Positions 25,153 through 33,976 of a stretch of 64,000 nucleotides of DNA are shown here, one piece after another. Position numbers and translations under genes: made by a program. The DNA lies in contig NZ_JALHKS010000002.1 of NCBI RefSeq assembly GCF_022968825.1, positions 496,001-560,000 on the forward strand, given 5' to 3'. Source of the stretch: Chryseobacterium salipaludis (GTDB lineage: Bacteria; Bacteroidota; Bacteroidia; Flavobacteriales; Weeksellaceae). Position 1 is the stretch's first letter; the number at the start of each line of letters is the position of its first letter. A model generated the notes under the pieces. That model was given only the letters and a program-made list of their open reading frames with translations, searched no databases and was not told the DNA's origin.

Positions 25153-25662
25153 ATGAAAAAATATTTTACCATGCTGTTGCTTGCTTTCTTTGCAGTAGCA
25201 GTGATCAGCTGTAATGACCGCGATGATAATTATGTTGGCGATGGAGACACCTATCCGGTGGCGCTTGATATCATTAATGAAAACTTTACCATCCAAAATG
25301 GTTCCTACAGCATAACAAAAGAATTTACTTCACCTTTAGTTACCTCCGATGTGGTCCTGATTTATCGTAAAGCAGGCACAAGTAATGGCAATCCGGTGTG
25401 GCAGGCCATTCCAAGAACAATTTATCTTTCAGAGGGAAGGGAGTTTGATTATGACTTTGATTTCACCCGGAACGATATCGCCATTTATGCAGACGGAAAT
25501 TATGACATCGCTACCACGCCCGAATATTTAAATGGTCAGACTTTCAGAGTGATTTTGGTACCGGCTTCAACAGCAGGGAAAAACACTGCGGTGAATTACG
25601 ATGACTACGAATCTGTTATTAAGTTTTATAACATAGACGAATCGAAAATTAAGCCTTTTTAA
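25153..25662 (+). CDS. Lipoprotein of unknown function
   Basis: A 169-residue protein; ATG 25153 begins a lipoprotein signal (MKKYFTMLLLAFF, lipobox VISC). The mature part is acidic (NDRDDNYVGDGDTYP) and then beta-rich, ending in DDYESVIKFYNIDESKI. It resembles small secreted proteins common in flavobacteria, but no named family is assigned. Single gene with its own terminator. Confidence 0.75.
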   Translation: MKKYFTMLLLAFFAVAVISCNDRDDNYVGDGDTYPVALDIINENFTIQNGSYSITKEFTSPLVTSDVVLIYRKAGTSNGNPVWQAIPRTIYLSEGREFDYDFDFTRNDIAIYADGNYDIATTPEYLNGQTFRVILVPASTAGKNTAVNYDDYESVIKFYNIDESKIKPF

Positions 25663-25684
25663 TATCGGCTTTTAATAAATAACG

Positions 25685-25712
25685 AAGCTGCCTTCCTGTA
25701 GGGCAGCTTTTT
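25685..25712 (+). terminator. Terminator
   Basis: Stem AAGCTGCC/GGCAGCTT, 9-base loop, then a T run, 22 bases after the lipoprotein stop. Confidence 0.85.
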
Positions 25713-25781
25713 TGTGCGCGCCGGTCTGGTCATGTTTATAGGAATTTTAGTAATTTTAAACCTTATTTTAAATTCAAGAAA

Positions 25782-26492
25782 ATGAGTGTACACATCGCAG
25801 CTAAGAAGGGCGAGATTGCAAAAACCGTATTACAGCCGGGAGATCCGCTGCGCGCAAAATATATTGCAGATAACTTTTTGCAGGAGGTGAAACTGGTCAG
25901 CCAGACCCGCAATATTTTTTATTTTACCGGGAAATATAAAGGAGTTGAAGTGTCGGTAGGAGCCAGCGGTATGGGAATTCCGAGCATTGGGATTTATTCC
26001 TACGAACTCTTTACACAATATGACGTGGAAACCATCATCCGTATTGGAACCTGCGGGGCGTACACTGATGAATTAAAAGTATTTGATATCCTGAATGTGG
26101 AATATGCAGCGAGTGAGTCCACGTATGCACAGCACGCCTGGGGTTTTTCCGAAGATAAGCTTTCGCACCAAGGGAGAGTATTTGAGACGATTAATGAATG
26201 TGCGTCCGACAAAGCGCTGAAAACAATCCCCACGACCGTTCACACGAGCGATATTTTCTACCGCAAAGATCAGTCGCTCCCCGAAATTGCAGCAAAATAT
26301 AAATGTTCAGCTGTTGAAATGGAAGCGTTTGCGCTTTTTGCCAATGCACAATATCTGGGTAAAAATGCAGCGACCTTACTAACCGTTTCAGACATCATCC
26401 CAACCGGTGATATGATTTCTGCTGATCAGCGTGAACGTGCGCTCACACCGATGACTGAGCTGGCACTGGATACAGCACTGCGTTTAGACTGA
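25782..26492 (+). CDS. deoD: Purine-nucleoside phosphorylase (DeoD type)
   Basis: A 236-residue hexameric-type phosphorylase that cleaves purine (deoxy)nucleosides with phosphate in nucleotide salvage. Typical motifs: MSVHIAAKKGEIAKTVLQPGDPLRAK, GMGIPSIGIYSYELF, RIGTCGAY, AVEMEAFALF and the catalytic Asp in LTVSDIIPTGD. The length is normal. The 3' end overlaps the convergent ribA gene by 9 bases, so no terminator lies between them. Confidence 0.95.
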   Translation: MSVHIAAKKGEIAKTVLQPGDPLRAKYIADNFLQEVKLVSQTRNIFYFTGKYKGVEVSVGASGMGIPSIGIYSYELFTQYDVETIIRIGTCGAYTDELKVFDILNVEYAASESTYAQHAWGFSEDKLSHQGRVFETINECASDKALKTIPTTVHTSDIFYRKDQSLPEIAAKYKCSAVEMEAFALFANAQYLGKNAATLLTVSDIIPTGDMISADQRERALTPMTELALDTALRLD

Positions 26493-27101
26493 ACCAGCCT
26501 CTAAGCTGTCATTTTCGTAATCCAGGAAATGGCCAAAATAATCTTTTTTCACCTGTAAATATCCGGCGCTTTCCGCAGTAGACATCATCTGCAGCGGAAT
26601 CCGCTGGTTCAGGGTGATATGGCTGTCCTTCACGAACTGCACTTTCTGCGGATTGTTGGTCAGCAGATTAATTTCTTTAATGCCCAGGATATCCAGCATT
26701 TCAATTGCAATATCAAAGTTCCGGTCATCTGCCGGCAGCCCAAGTTTCAGATTCGCTTCTACGGTATCAAATCCTTGTTCCTGCAGCGCATAAGCTTTCA
26801 GCTTATTAATGATTCCGATGTTTCTTCCTTCCTGACGAAGGTAAATAACCATGCCGCCATTCTTCTGCATATAAATCATGGCCGCATCCAGTTGTTGCCC
26901 GCACTCACATTTCCGCGAGTGAAATACTTCACCGGTAATACATTCTGAATGAAAACGCACATTCACCGGCTTTGTGAAATCAGTTCCGTCGGCGATCAGT
27001 ACCATATGTGGCATCCAATCGGTTTCCGATTCGGAAAAAGCAATCATGCGAAAAAGGCCATACTCCGTTGGCACTTTGGATTCAGCTTGAATTTTAAGCA
27101 T
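26484..27101 (-). CDS. ribA: GTP cyclohydrolase II
   Basis: A 205-residue stand-alone GTP cyclohydrolase II, converting GTP to the first riboflavin precursor with loss of formate and pyrophosphate. The zinc cysteines are in ECITGEVFHSRKCECGQQL, followed by MVIYLRQEGRNIG and LGLPADDRNF. It is not fused to a RibB domain as many RibBA proteins are. It overlaps deoD tail to tail; a lipoprotein gene lies 14 bases upstream on the same strand, so it may be the last gene of the envelope operon. Confidence 0.92.
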   Translation of the reverse strand: MLKIQAESKVPTEYGLFRMIAFSESETDWMPHMVLIADGTDFTKPVNVRFHSECITGEVFHSRKCECGQQLDAAMIYMQKNGGMVIYLRQEGRNIGIINKLKAYALQEQGFDTVEANLKLGLPADDRNFDIAIEMLDILGIKEINLLTNNPQKVQFVKDSHITLNQRIPLQMMSTAESAGYLQVKKDYFGHFLDYENDSLEAGSV

Positions 27102-27115
27102 AAAAAATAAACATA

Positions 27116-27568
27116 TTAGCGGCTGTTGGCACTGTCTTTTTTCACGGTGCTTTCCAGAAAGGCCATGTTGGTTTTGATTCGTACGAGGTAGCGGTTCAGG
27201 ATCTGATCTTCATCCGGCCGCATGTACTTCCGCAATTTCTGGAGTTTCTTGTATGATTTTTCAAAATTTCGGTGCGCACGTTCCAGCCCGTTCATATTGT
27301 AGGCTTCCATAGCACCGATATAGTCTTTCAGATGATATTTTAAGTTACTTACCTCATCGTTTACCGCGGTATTCCTGAAGCGCGGGAAAGAAGCGATCAA
27401 ATTGGTAATCTCCGCAGAATAAACAATCGTATTCTGTCGGCTGTCCCACGATTCGATGCGCGGCATCCCATTGGCAGTCATCACACCAGGCGCTGTGAGA
27501 TTTGTTTTTTCTGCCGTGCAGGAAACGAAAAGTATGATGATAAGTAAGCACCTAAGCAGTTTACCCAT
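27116..27568 (-). CDS. Small lipoprotein of unknown function
   Basis: A 150-residue protein with a lipoprotein signal (MGKLLRCLLIIILFVSC; lipobox FVSC). The mature part is mainly helical and basic (KSYKKLQKLRKYM). No family is assigned. The start overlaps the end of the DUF4254 gene by 8 bases, indicating the same operon. Confidence 0.75.
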   Translation of the reverse strand: MGKLLRCLLIIILFVSCTAEKTNLTAPGVMTANGMPRIESWDSRQNTIVYSAEITNLIASFPRFRNTAVNDEVSNLKYHLKDYIGAMEAYNMNGLERAHRNFEKSYKKLQKLRKYMRPDEDQILNRYLVRIKTNMAFLESTVKKDSANSR

Positions 27569-28175
27569 TTTTTACATTTTGATACAGGACCGGGTTAAGA
27601 CTTTCATCATTGTACATTTTCATTTGTTTGTACACTTTGATCTTAACAGTACCGTTCTCTATATCCTGCAAAAGCGTATTAATCGCCTGCATCAGGTCTT
27701 TTTTCTGTTCCAGCAACACCTGCAGTTTCGCATTACAGTTTGCCCGGTGTTCAGCACTGGCCGTGGCTCTTTCAGCTTCAATCTGCATGTGATATACCTT
27801 TAGCGCCAGAATAGACAGCCGATCCACTGCCCACGCGGGAGTTTCGGTATTAATTCGGGCGTTGGCCGCAGGCTGTATTTCGTTGTATTTGTTCAGAAAC
27901 CAACTGTCAATAAACTCCACCAAGTCAGTTCTTTTCTGATTAGAGGAGTCTATTCTGCGTTTAAGCTGTAAAGCTTCGGTAGGATTTATATTTTCATCGC
28001 GGATTATGTCTTCCAGATGCCACTGTACGGTATCGATCCAGTTTTTGCTATACAAAAGATGTTCCAAAGTTCCGTTCTGAAAAGGATTTTTTTGTTCCGC
28101 ATTCACTTCGTCCGTCAGGTGATAATCTGCAATAGCCTGATCAAAGACAGACCAAGCTTGTTCAGTAAAATTCAT
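27561..28175 (-). CDS. DUF4254 protein
   Basis: A 204-residue helical protein of DUF4254, recognised from NGTLEHLLYSKNWIDTVQWHLED, INPTEALQLKRRIDSSNQKRTDLVE and the C-terminal helix. The function is unknown; such genes are usually found next to envelope-polysaccharide genes, as here. It is 12 bases downstream of the tatA-like gene. Confidence 0.8.
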   Translation of the reverse strand: MNFTEQAWSVFDQAIADYHLTDEVNAEQKNPFQNGTLEHLLYSKNWIDTVQWHLEDIIRDENINPTEALQLKRRIDSSNQKRTDLVEFIDSWFLNKYNEIQPAANARINTETPAWAVDRLSILALKVYHMQIEAERATASAEHRANCNAKLQVLLEQKKDLMQAINTLLQDIENGTVKIKVYKQMKMYNDESLNPVLYQNVKNG

Positions 28176-28187
28176 CGGTGAAAAAAA

Positions 28188-28394
28188 TTATAACGTAGTT
28201 CCGGTAGAGTCTCGTGGCGCTTCTTCAGGCTTTTTGGGATCTTCTTCTTTCACAGCATCTTTAAATTCCTTGATGCCGGAGCCTAAGCCGCGCATCATTT
28301 CCGGAATTTTACGTCCGCCGAAAAGGACCAGAACGATGACGGCGACAATCAGCAGGTGCTGCCAGGAGAGTGCCAGTATGGTTAGCGTTTCCAT
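28188..28394 (-). CDS. tatA: Twin-arginine translocase subunit TatA/TatE
   Basis: A 68-residue protein: one N-terminal membrane helix (WQHLLIVAVIVLVLF), the hinge FGGRKIPEMMRGLGSGIKEFKDA and an acidic tail, the classic TatA layout. It forms the pore of the Tat pathway for folded proteins. No tatC is present in the window. Confidence 0.92.
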   Translation of the reverse strand: METLTILALSWQHLLIVAVIVLVLFGGRKIPEMMRGLGSGIKEFKDAVKEEDPKKPEEAPRDSTGTTL

Positions 28395-28430
28395 TATCTA
28401 AATATTTTTTACAAAGTTATAGTTTCTTGT

Positions 28431-30014
28431 TTAATTGACCCAACCCATCGGATCAACCGGTGTGCTGCCGTTCCATATTTGGAAATCAAGGGTATACGTT
28501 CCGTCGAAATCCGCGCCCACGACGCCCATGCCACTTCCTGCCGATACCTGCTGATTGGCAGAAACCATGGTGCTGGCAAGATTCGCGTAGATGGTGAAAT
28601 AATCACCATGTTTCACGATTACCGTTTTGGAACCGTCGGAAGAAGCCACGATACGTGAAACCGTTCCCGGCGCAATACATTTGGCAACCGTTCCTTTGCT
28701 CACGGCAATCTTAATCCCGTTGTTTTCTTCCACAATATTCTTGAAAACCGGGTGGGGCTGGCGTCCGAAGCGGTGGGTAATGGTTCCGTAGGCCGGCATT
28801 CCCATTTTCCCGCGGTTGGCCGCAAAGTTATTGGCTGCTCCGCTGGAAACACCAAAATTGGTCATCGCTTTGCTTTCCGCAGCTTTCTTCTCGTCTTCGT
28901 TCTTTTTTGCTAAGCTGGCTTCTGCAGCTTTGGCGCTGGCTGCTTTTTCGGCCGCAGCTTTTGCTTTTTCGGCCGCCAGGGCAGCTTCGCGTGCAGCCGC
29001 GGCCCGGCGGGCTTCCGCTTTCTCCGCATCAGCGGCGCGGCGTGCATCTGCCGTTCGTTTCGCGTCAGCTTCGGCGGCGAGTTTTGCTTTTTCAGCTTCT
29101 TCGGCGGCTTTGCGGTCTGCGATGTCCTTCAGGCGGCGCGCTTCCTCATCTGCTTTTTTCTTTTCTAAAGCCAGTGCTTCCAGCCTGGCCTTATTCTCGG
29201 CTTCAATTCGTGCTTTCTCGCGCTCGGCCGCAATTTTGGCCAGGCGGATTTTTTCAGCCTCTTCTTTTTTACGCTGTTCTTCTTTGGCTTTTGCAATACG
29301 GATTTCCTCAGCAATAATAGCCCGGATCTGGCCTTCCAGCTTGCGGGACTCGGTTTGCTTTTGCTTTAACTCCGCGGTCAGCTGTACTTCATTCTTTTTA
29401 AATTCTTCCAGCAGTGTCTGTTTTGTTTTGCGTTCAGCTTCAATGGTCAGCAGGTCTTTCTGTTGATTGGCCAGCAGCGCTTCCTTATCCTTCACCGAAT
29501 TTTTCTTCAGTTCCACATTGCGTTGCAGTGATTTGGCTACATCTGATATTTCAGCCGCTTTCCGGTCCTGATAATCAGCGTAATCTTTCAGGTATTGTAT
29601 ACGGCGTAAGGCTTCACCTAAGTTTTTGGAAGAAAGAATAAAAGTGACTTTGTTCTGTACCCCTTTGTTTTTATACGCTTTAACTAAAACCTCGGCATAG
29701 TTTTTCCGCAAAATGGCCAATTCCCGGTTCTGGCGGTTGATTTCCAGCTGACGGAGATAAATCTCATCTTCAATAAATCTTTTTTCCTTTTGGGTGTTGG
29801 AATATACTTTCTCGCGCAACTTGATTTTCTTTTCAACCTCATTGAGGTACGATACCGAAAGTTTCGACTGCTGCTGGGTTTTCGCCAGGTTGCTGTTGAT
29901 CGCGGCAATCTGTTTTTTCAGATCCGCGTTTTGCTTCTGCAGTTGTTCTTTCTTTTGTGCCGGTAAAAGCCCGATGATAAAGATGCCGAGAAAATAGCCT
30001 ATTTTTCTGATCAT
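28431..30014 (-). CDS. EnvC-like murein hydrolase activator with degenerate LytM domain
   Basis: A 527-residue exported protein: signal peptide, a long coiled coil (about 20-240), a second Ala/Glu/Lys-rich helical stretch (about 240-370), then a LytM/M23 domain (about 395-527). The zinc ligands of active M23 enzymes are replaced (NNGIKIA instead of H-x-x-x-D, TLDFQIW instead of HxH), as in EnvC, so it should activate amidases at the septum rather than cut itself. It overlaps the DUF4292 gene by 4 bases (ATGA). Confidence 0.88.
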   Translation of the reverse strand: MIRKIGYFLGIFIIGLLPAQKKEQLQKQNADLKKQIAAINSNLAKTQQQSKLSVSYLNEVEKKIKLREKVYSNTQKEKRFIEDEIYLRQLEINRQNRELAILRKNYAEVLVKAYKNKGVQNKVTFILSSKNLGEALRRIQYLKDYADYQDRKAAEISDVAKSLQRNVELKKNSVKDKEALLANQQKDLLTIEAERKTKQTLLEEFKKNEVQLTAELKQKQTESRKLEGQIRAIIAEEIRIAKAKEEQRKKEEAEKIRLAKIAAEREKARIEAENKARLEALALEKKKADEEARRLKDIADRKAAEEAEKAKLAAEADAKRTADARRAADAEKAEARRAAAAREAALAAEKAKAAAEKAASAKAAEASLAKKNEDEKKAAESKAMTNFGVSSGAANNFAANRGKMGMPAYGTITHRFGRQPHPVFKNIVEENNGIKIAVSKGTVAKCIAPGTVSRIVASSDGSKTVIVKHGDYFTIYANLASTMVSANQQVSAGSGMGVVGADFDGTYTLDFQIWNGSTPVDPMGWVN

Positions 30015-30805
30015 TTAATCTCAGTTTTCGTGTAATTTGCTGGTACAGAATACGGCGTATTCATTTTAGAGTTGTCAAATTTCGTATTTTCCAGCGTGAT
30101 CTTGCTGTCTTTATTTCCTTTTATCACTATTTTAACAGTTCCCGGTACGCGCATCTGCTGGAAATTCTGCCAGTTGCTGTAGGTGACTTCGAGCTGATCT
30201 GCTGCTTTCACTTTTTGCAAAGCTACTTTGATCAAATCCATTTGCGCGTCATAGTGCAGTTCTGCTTGGTATTCAGAAGTTTTCCCATTCGTATTAAACT
30301 GCAGATTTTTTTTACTCTTAAGAATATAATCGGCTCCGTTCTGTATCAACTGAAAATCGCGTTCATTCACCGGAATAAAAGTTTTTCCTAATAAGAGATT
30401 TTGAAAGGAAACAAAATCAATGAAATTGACATTCAATAAATTATTCAGATACGTGAAGTCAGATTCGATATAGGTTTTATTCCATTTTTCATATCCCTGA
30501 ATTCCGGCGGGTGTGGCAAGCCCTCGCCCGACGTTCAGGAAAACAGCCACCATATTTACCCATATTTTGCGGTCCTTTTCCAGATATATCGTCGCATCCA
30601 GCGGTGGCACAAAACTGCCGGTTTCCGCCGTGAGCCGTGTATTGATTTTTAACTGGTCAAATTGCGGTTCGGCTGTTACTTTTTTGAAAAAAGCCGCTGC
30701 TGAACTTACCGGAGCCGCGGTGGTTCCGGAATCATCAGTTTTCGTTCTGGTGGTGCAGGCAGTAACTGTAAGCATCAGCAGGACAGGTAAAATATATCTT
30801 TTCAT
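30011..30805 (-). CDS. DUF4292 lipoprotein
   Basis: A 264-residue lipoprotein (MKRYILPVLLMLTVTAC; lipobox VTAC) with a DUF4292 beta-rich domain: LEKDRKIWVNMVAVFLNVGRGLATPAGIQGYEK and LLGKTFIPV. The fold resembles LolA/LolB-type lipid-binding proteins, but a role in lipoprotein traffic is only an inference. Located between the nucleotidyltransferase and EnvC-like genes. Confidence 0.85.
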   Translation of the reverse strand: MKRYILPVLLMLTVTACTTRTKTDDSGTTAAPVSSAAAFFKKVTAEPQFDQLKINTRLTAETGSFVPPLDATIYLEKDRKIWVNMVAVFLNVGRGLATPAGIQGYEKWNKTYIESDFTYLNNLLNVNFIDFVSFQNLLLGKTFIPVNERDFQLIQNGADYILKSKKNLQFNTNGKTSEYQAELHYDAQMDLIKVALQKVKAADQLEVTYSNWQNFQQMRVPGTVKIVIKGNKDSKITLENTKFDNSKMNTPYSVPANYTKTEIK

Positions 30806-30854
30806 TAGAGTCTGTTTTTATAATATCTAACGGAAATTGCAGAAAGATGTTTTA

Positions 30855-31883
30855 TCAGGCCTCCTGGCCTTTAGACAAAAAATCCAGCACGGAATAGTCG
30901 CCCAGCGAAATTTCCCTGGCCACGCCGTAATACTGTGCCGAATTGCCAATCATGGAATTGCTCAGGTTTCCGTGGTCGATAATGGTGTCTTCCTGAATCA
31001 GTGAATGATCAATGTTGGAGTTAATCACCTTTGTATTATTACCGATAGAAACGCAGGGGCCAATTTTGGAATTGGAAATCTCTACATTCTCACCGATGAA
31101 GCATGGCGGGATAATAAGGCAGTTTTCAATTTTGGCAGACGCGGGATATACGGAGAGGTTTTCCTTTTCGTAGGTAAGAACTTTCCCGTTGGTTTCCACT
31201 GTGGCGTTTTTATTACCGCAGTCCATCCAGTCATCTACTTTGCCCAAAGAAAATTTTGCTCCTTTCTGCCGCAGGTTTTCCAGCGCTGTGGTCAATTGGT
31301 ATTCGCCGCCCTGCTTGATGTCGTTCTCCATAATGTAGTTGATTTCACTCATCAACTTCTCTGCGGATTTAAAATAATAAATCCCAATGATGGCCAGATC
31401 CGAAACAAAGGTTTGCGGCTTTTCCACAAAGTCGGTAATAAATCCGTAATCATCCAGTTTCACCACACCGAAGGCTGAAGGATCCTCTACTTTCTTTACC
31501 CAGATGACACCATCGGAATTGGTTTCAAGCACAAAGTCGGCTTTAAATAAAGTATCTGCAAATGCCACAACAACATTGCCATGCATTGACGCTTCGGCAC
31601 ATTTGATGGCGTGCGCTGTTCCCAGAGGTTCATCCTGCGTATAAATACTGCCTTTGCAACCCAGGTCCTCGGCGATTTTAAGCAAAGAAGCTTCTACCTC
31701 GGCACCAAAATCACCGATGATGAAAGCTACTTCATCAATCTGTTCATTCGCGACCTTCGCGATATCTTCTACCAGGCGCTGCACAATGGGTTTGCCGGCA
31801 ATCGGGATTAAAGGTTTTGGAACGGTTAAAGTATGAGGTCTCAAACGCGAGCCGCGGCCCGCCATAGGAACGATAATTTTCAT
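30855..31883 (-). CDS. Sugar-phosphate nucleotidyltransferase with left-handed beta-helix
   Basis: A 342-residue protein. The N-terminal catalytic domain has MAGRGSRLRPHTLTVPKPLIPIAGKP (nucleotide and Mg binding), DEPLGTAHAI and FADTLF. After residue 240 come hexapeptide repeats (IENCLIIPPCFIGENVEI) forming a beta-helix. It resembles glucose-1-phosphate thymidylyltransferases and archaeal-type bifunctional enzymes; the exact sugar and nucleotide cannot be told. Envelope-polysaccharide precursor supply is likely, given the flippase upstream. Confidence 0.82.
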   Translation of the reverse strand: MKIIVPMAGRGSRLRPHTLTVPKPLIPIAGKPIVQRLVEDIAKVANEQIDEVAFIIGDFGAEVEASLLKIAEDLGCKGSIYTQDEPLGTAHAIKCAEASMHGNVVVAFADTLFKADFVLETNSDGVIWVKKVEDPSAFGVVKLDDYGFITDFVEKPQTFVSDLAIIGIYYFKSAEKLMSEINYIMENDIKQGGEYQLTTALENLRQKGAKFSLGKVDDWMDCGNKNATVETNGKVLTYEKENLSVYPASAKIENCLIIPPCFIGENVEISNSKIGPCVSIGNNTKVINSNIDHSLIQEDTIIDHGNLSNSMIGNSAQYYGVAREISLGDYSVLDFLSKGQEA

Positions 31884-31960
31884 GTATGTGTAATTTTTTC
31901 TGGTGCCTTTCCGCGTATGGGTTGCAGAAGGCGTTCACCATTTATGTTTTTAAAAAAGGA

Positions 31961-32392
31961 TTAAGATTTTGTGCTGCCAAATCCGCCGGCGCCGCGCTCC
32001 GTTTCACTGAGTTCGGTGGTCTCCTGCCATTCTGCGGTTTCATGTCTGGCAATCACCATTTGCGCAATGCGCATTCCATCGGTAATGGTGAAATTTTCAG
32101 CGGACAAATTTACTAAAATAACACCAACCTCGCCGCGGTAGTCCGCATCGATGGTGCCGGGGCTGTTCAGCACGGTAAGTCCGTTTTTAAAAGCCAGTCC
32201 ACTGCGGGGACGCACCTGTGCTTCATATCCTTGTGGCAGTTCCAGGAAAAGGCCGGTTGGAATAAGGGTACGTTCCAAAGGTTTCAGCACTATTTCGTTT
32301 TGGATGTTGGCGTATAAATCCATTCCGGCAGAAGAGGCAGTCTGGTAAGCCGGCAGCGGATGCCGGGACGTATTGATGATGTTGATTTTCAT
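31961..32392 (-). CDS. dut: dUTP diphosphatase
   Basis: A 143-residue trimeric dUTPase hydrolysing dUTP to dUMP. All five motifs are visible: [18 protein letters not shown] preceded by [31 protein letters not shown], and the C-terminal [11 protein letters not shown] arm that closes the active site. It starts 3 bases after the flippase stop; same operon. Confidence 0.95.
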   Translation of the reverse strand: MKINIINTSRHPLPAYQTASSAGMDLYANIQNEIVLKPLERTLIPTGLFLELPQGYEAQVRPRSGLAFKNGLTVLNSPGTIDADYRGEVGVILVNLSAENFTITDGMRIAQMVIARHETAEWQETTELSETERGAGGFGSTKS

Positions 32393-32394
32393 AG

Positions 32395-33846
32395 TTAGTT
32401 TCGTCTGAGTTGTTTCAGCGTGTCTTTTTCAAAATATAAAACAAGGCCTAAAAATAGCAATAAAAATAAATTTCCGGCGAGCAGGGAACCATCCAGTACA
32501 TAATAGCTCACGGCCGAAAGTCCGATGCTTACCACAAGGTATAAAGTAATTTTACGCATATGATACGGCACCGGGTAAAAATGCTGGCCCAGAAAGTAGG
32601 ACACCGTCATCATTATAAAATAACTCAGCAGCGTAGCCCAGGCAGACGCCCAGTACCCATAAAGCGGAATAAAGTAAAAGTTAATGCCAATAGTCACCGC
32701 CGCGCCCAGAACAGAAAGGTAGGCGCCGTATACGGTGCGATCCGATAATTTATACCAGACCGACATGTTTAAATAAATGCCCAGAAAAACAGCAGCCATC
32801 AGTACCAGCGGGACAATCGGCAAGCCAACATTATAGGCCGGATTAGCGAGATACAGTTTGCCGAGCCAGTCCAGATTGGCGCACAGCGCCAGCAAAATCA
32901 CGCAGTTTACAATAACGAACATGTCCATCAGCCTTGCATAGGAACGGCCAGAGTTTTCATTCTTCGCGTGTGCAAAGAAAAACGGTTCGATCCCGAGAAG
33001 ATACGCCTGGCGGAATAGCGTCAGAAAGGTGACGATTCTGCAGACCGCACCATAAATGGCCATCTGTTCGGTACCGATGCTTTCCGGCAAAAGGTATTTC
33101 AAAAACTGCCGGTCCATGGTTTCATTAATCACCCCTGCCAGGCCCGCGATGGTGATTGGCCAGGAATAGCTGATCATCTTGAGCCATAATGCCGAATCAA
33201 ATGCCGCAAAGCTGGTTGTTTTAATTTCGGAAAAAAGCAGCAGGAAAGTGACTGCACTGGCCACGAGGTTAGCGACAAACACATAGCCAATCCCAAAGCT
33301 TTGGCTGTATTGCAATCCCAGAAAGCCGGCATCACCCAATCGCGGTAATCCGACAATGAAAAACAAAACAAGTAAAAAATTAACCGCTCCGTTGATGGCT
33401 TTTATTAAAGCATATTTTTTCGGCCGTCCTGTTTTCCTTAAAATAACAAAAGGCATAGTGGAAAGTCCGTCTAAGGCCAGGATGAACAACATCATGACCA
33501 GCAAATCAATATACTCCGGTGTTTTAAAAGCAACTGCAAGTTCCTGCCGGAAAATAAGACCAAGCATTAGGAATAACAGGGAGGCGCCGGCTACACTGAG
33601 AGTCGCGGTAGAAATGAGCTTTCGGGAATCCTGGATTTTCTCGGCAAAACGGAAAAAGGTGGTTTCCATTCCGTGTGACAACAGCACAATAATAATTCCG
33701 GCTACCGAATAAAAATCGATGAACGGCGCAAGTGCCTTGGGTCCGAACGCATTGGTTACAATGGGACTGATGATAAATGGAAACAGCCTGATGATAACAG
33801 TACTCAGCCCGTATATGGCCGTTTGCCCGAGTAATTTTTTATACAA
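32395..33846 (-). CDS. Polysaccharide flippase (Wzx/MATE-like)
   Basis: A 483-residue protein with about 14 membrane helices and the N-terminal Polysacc_synt motif ([26 protein letters not shown]). It is expected to move lipid-linked sugars across the inner membrane. First gene of a minus-strand operon with dut, nucleotidyltransferase, DUF4292, EnvC-like, tatA, DUF4254 and lipoprotein genes; divergent from pyrC. Confidence 0.85.
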   Translation of the reverse strand: MYKKLLGQTAIYGLSTVIIRLFPFIISPIVTNAFGPKALAPFIDFYSVAGIIIVLLSHGMETTFFRFAEKIQDSRKLISTATLSVAGASLLFLMLGLIFRQELAVAFKTPEYIDLLVMMLFILALDGLSTMPFVILRKTGRPKKYALIKAINGAVNFLLVLFFIVGLPRLGDAGFLGLQYSQSFGIGYVFVANLVASAVTFLLLFSEIKTTSFAAFDSALWLKMISYSWPITIAGLAGVINETMDRQFLKYLLPESIGTEQMAIYGAVCRIVTFLTLFRQAYLLGIEPFFFAHAKNENSGRSYARLMDMFVIVNCVILLALCANLDWLGKLYLANPAYNVGLPIVPLVLMAAVFLGIYLNMSVWYKLSDRTVYGAYLSVLGAAVTIGINFYFIPLYGYWASAWATLLSYFIMMTVSYFLGQHFYPVPYHMRKITLYLVVSIGLSAVSYYVLDGSLLAGNLFLLLFLGLVLYFEKDTLKQLRRN

Positions 33847-33930
33847 GAGGGATCAATTTCTGCAAAGGTAAATATTTACGCTGAGCAGCAAAACGAAGGG
33901 TATCGGGGAATGATTCTGCGCCGAAAAGCC

Positions 33931-33938
33931 TATTTTTG
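33931..33938 (+). promoter_or_regulatory. -7 promoter element of pyrC
   Basis: TATTTTTG matches TAnnTTTG, 38 bases before the pyrC ATG. Confidence 0.5.
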
Positions 33939-33976
33939 TAAGGAGCCATCAATCTACTTAAATTTTAATTTCACGT

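Noticed and set aside
28816-29466. A 216-codon plus-strand frame opposite the EnvC-like gene
   Set aside because: It is the complement of the Ala/Glu/Lys-rich coiled coil, giving a Ser/Ala/Phe-rich low-complexity product; no independent evidence.
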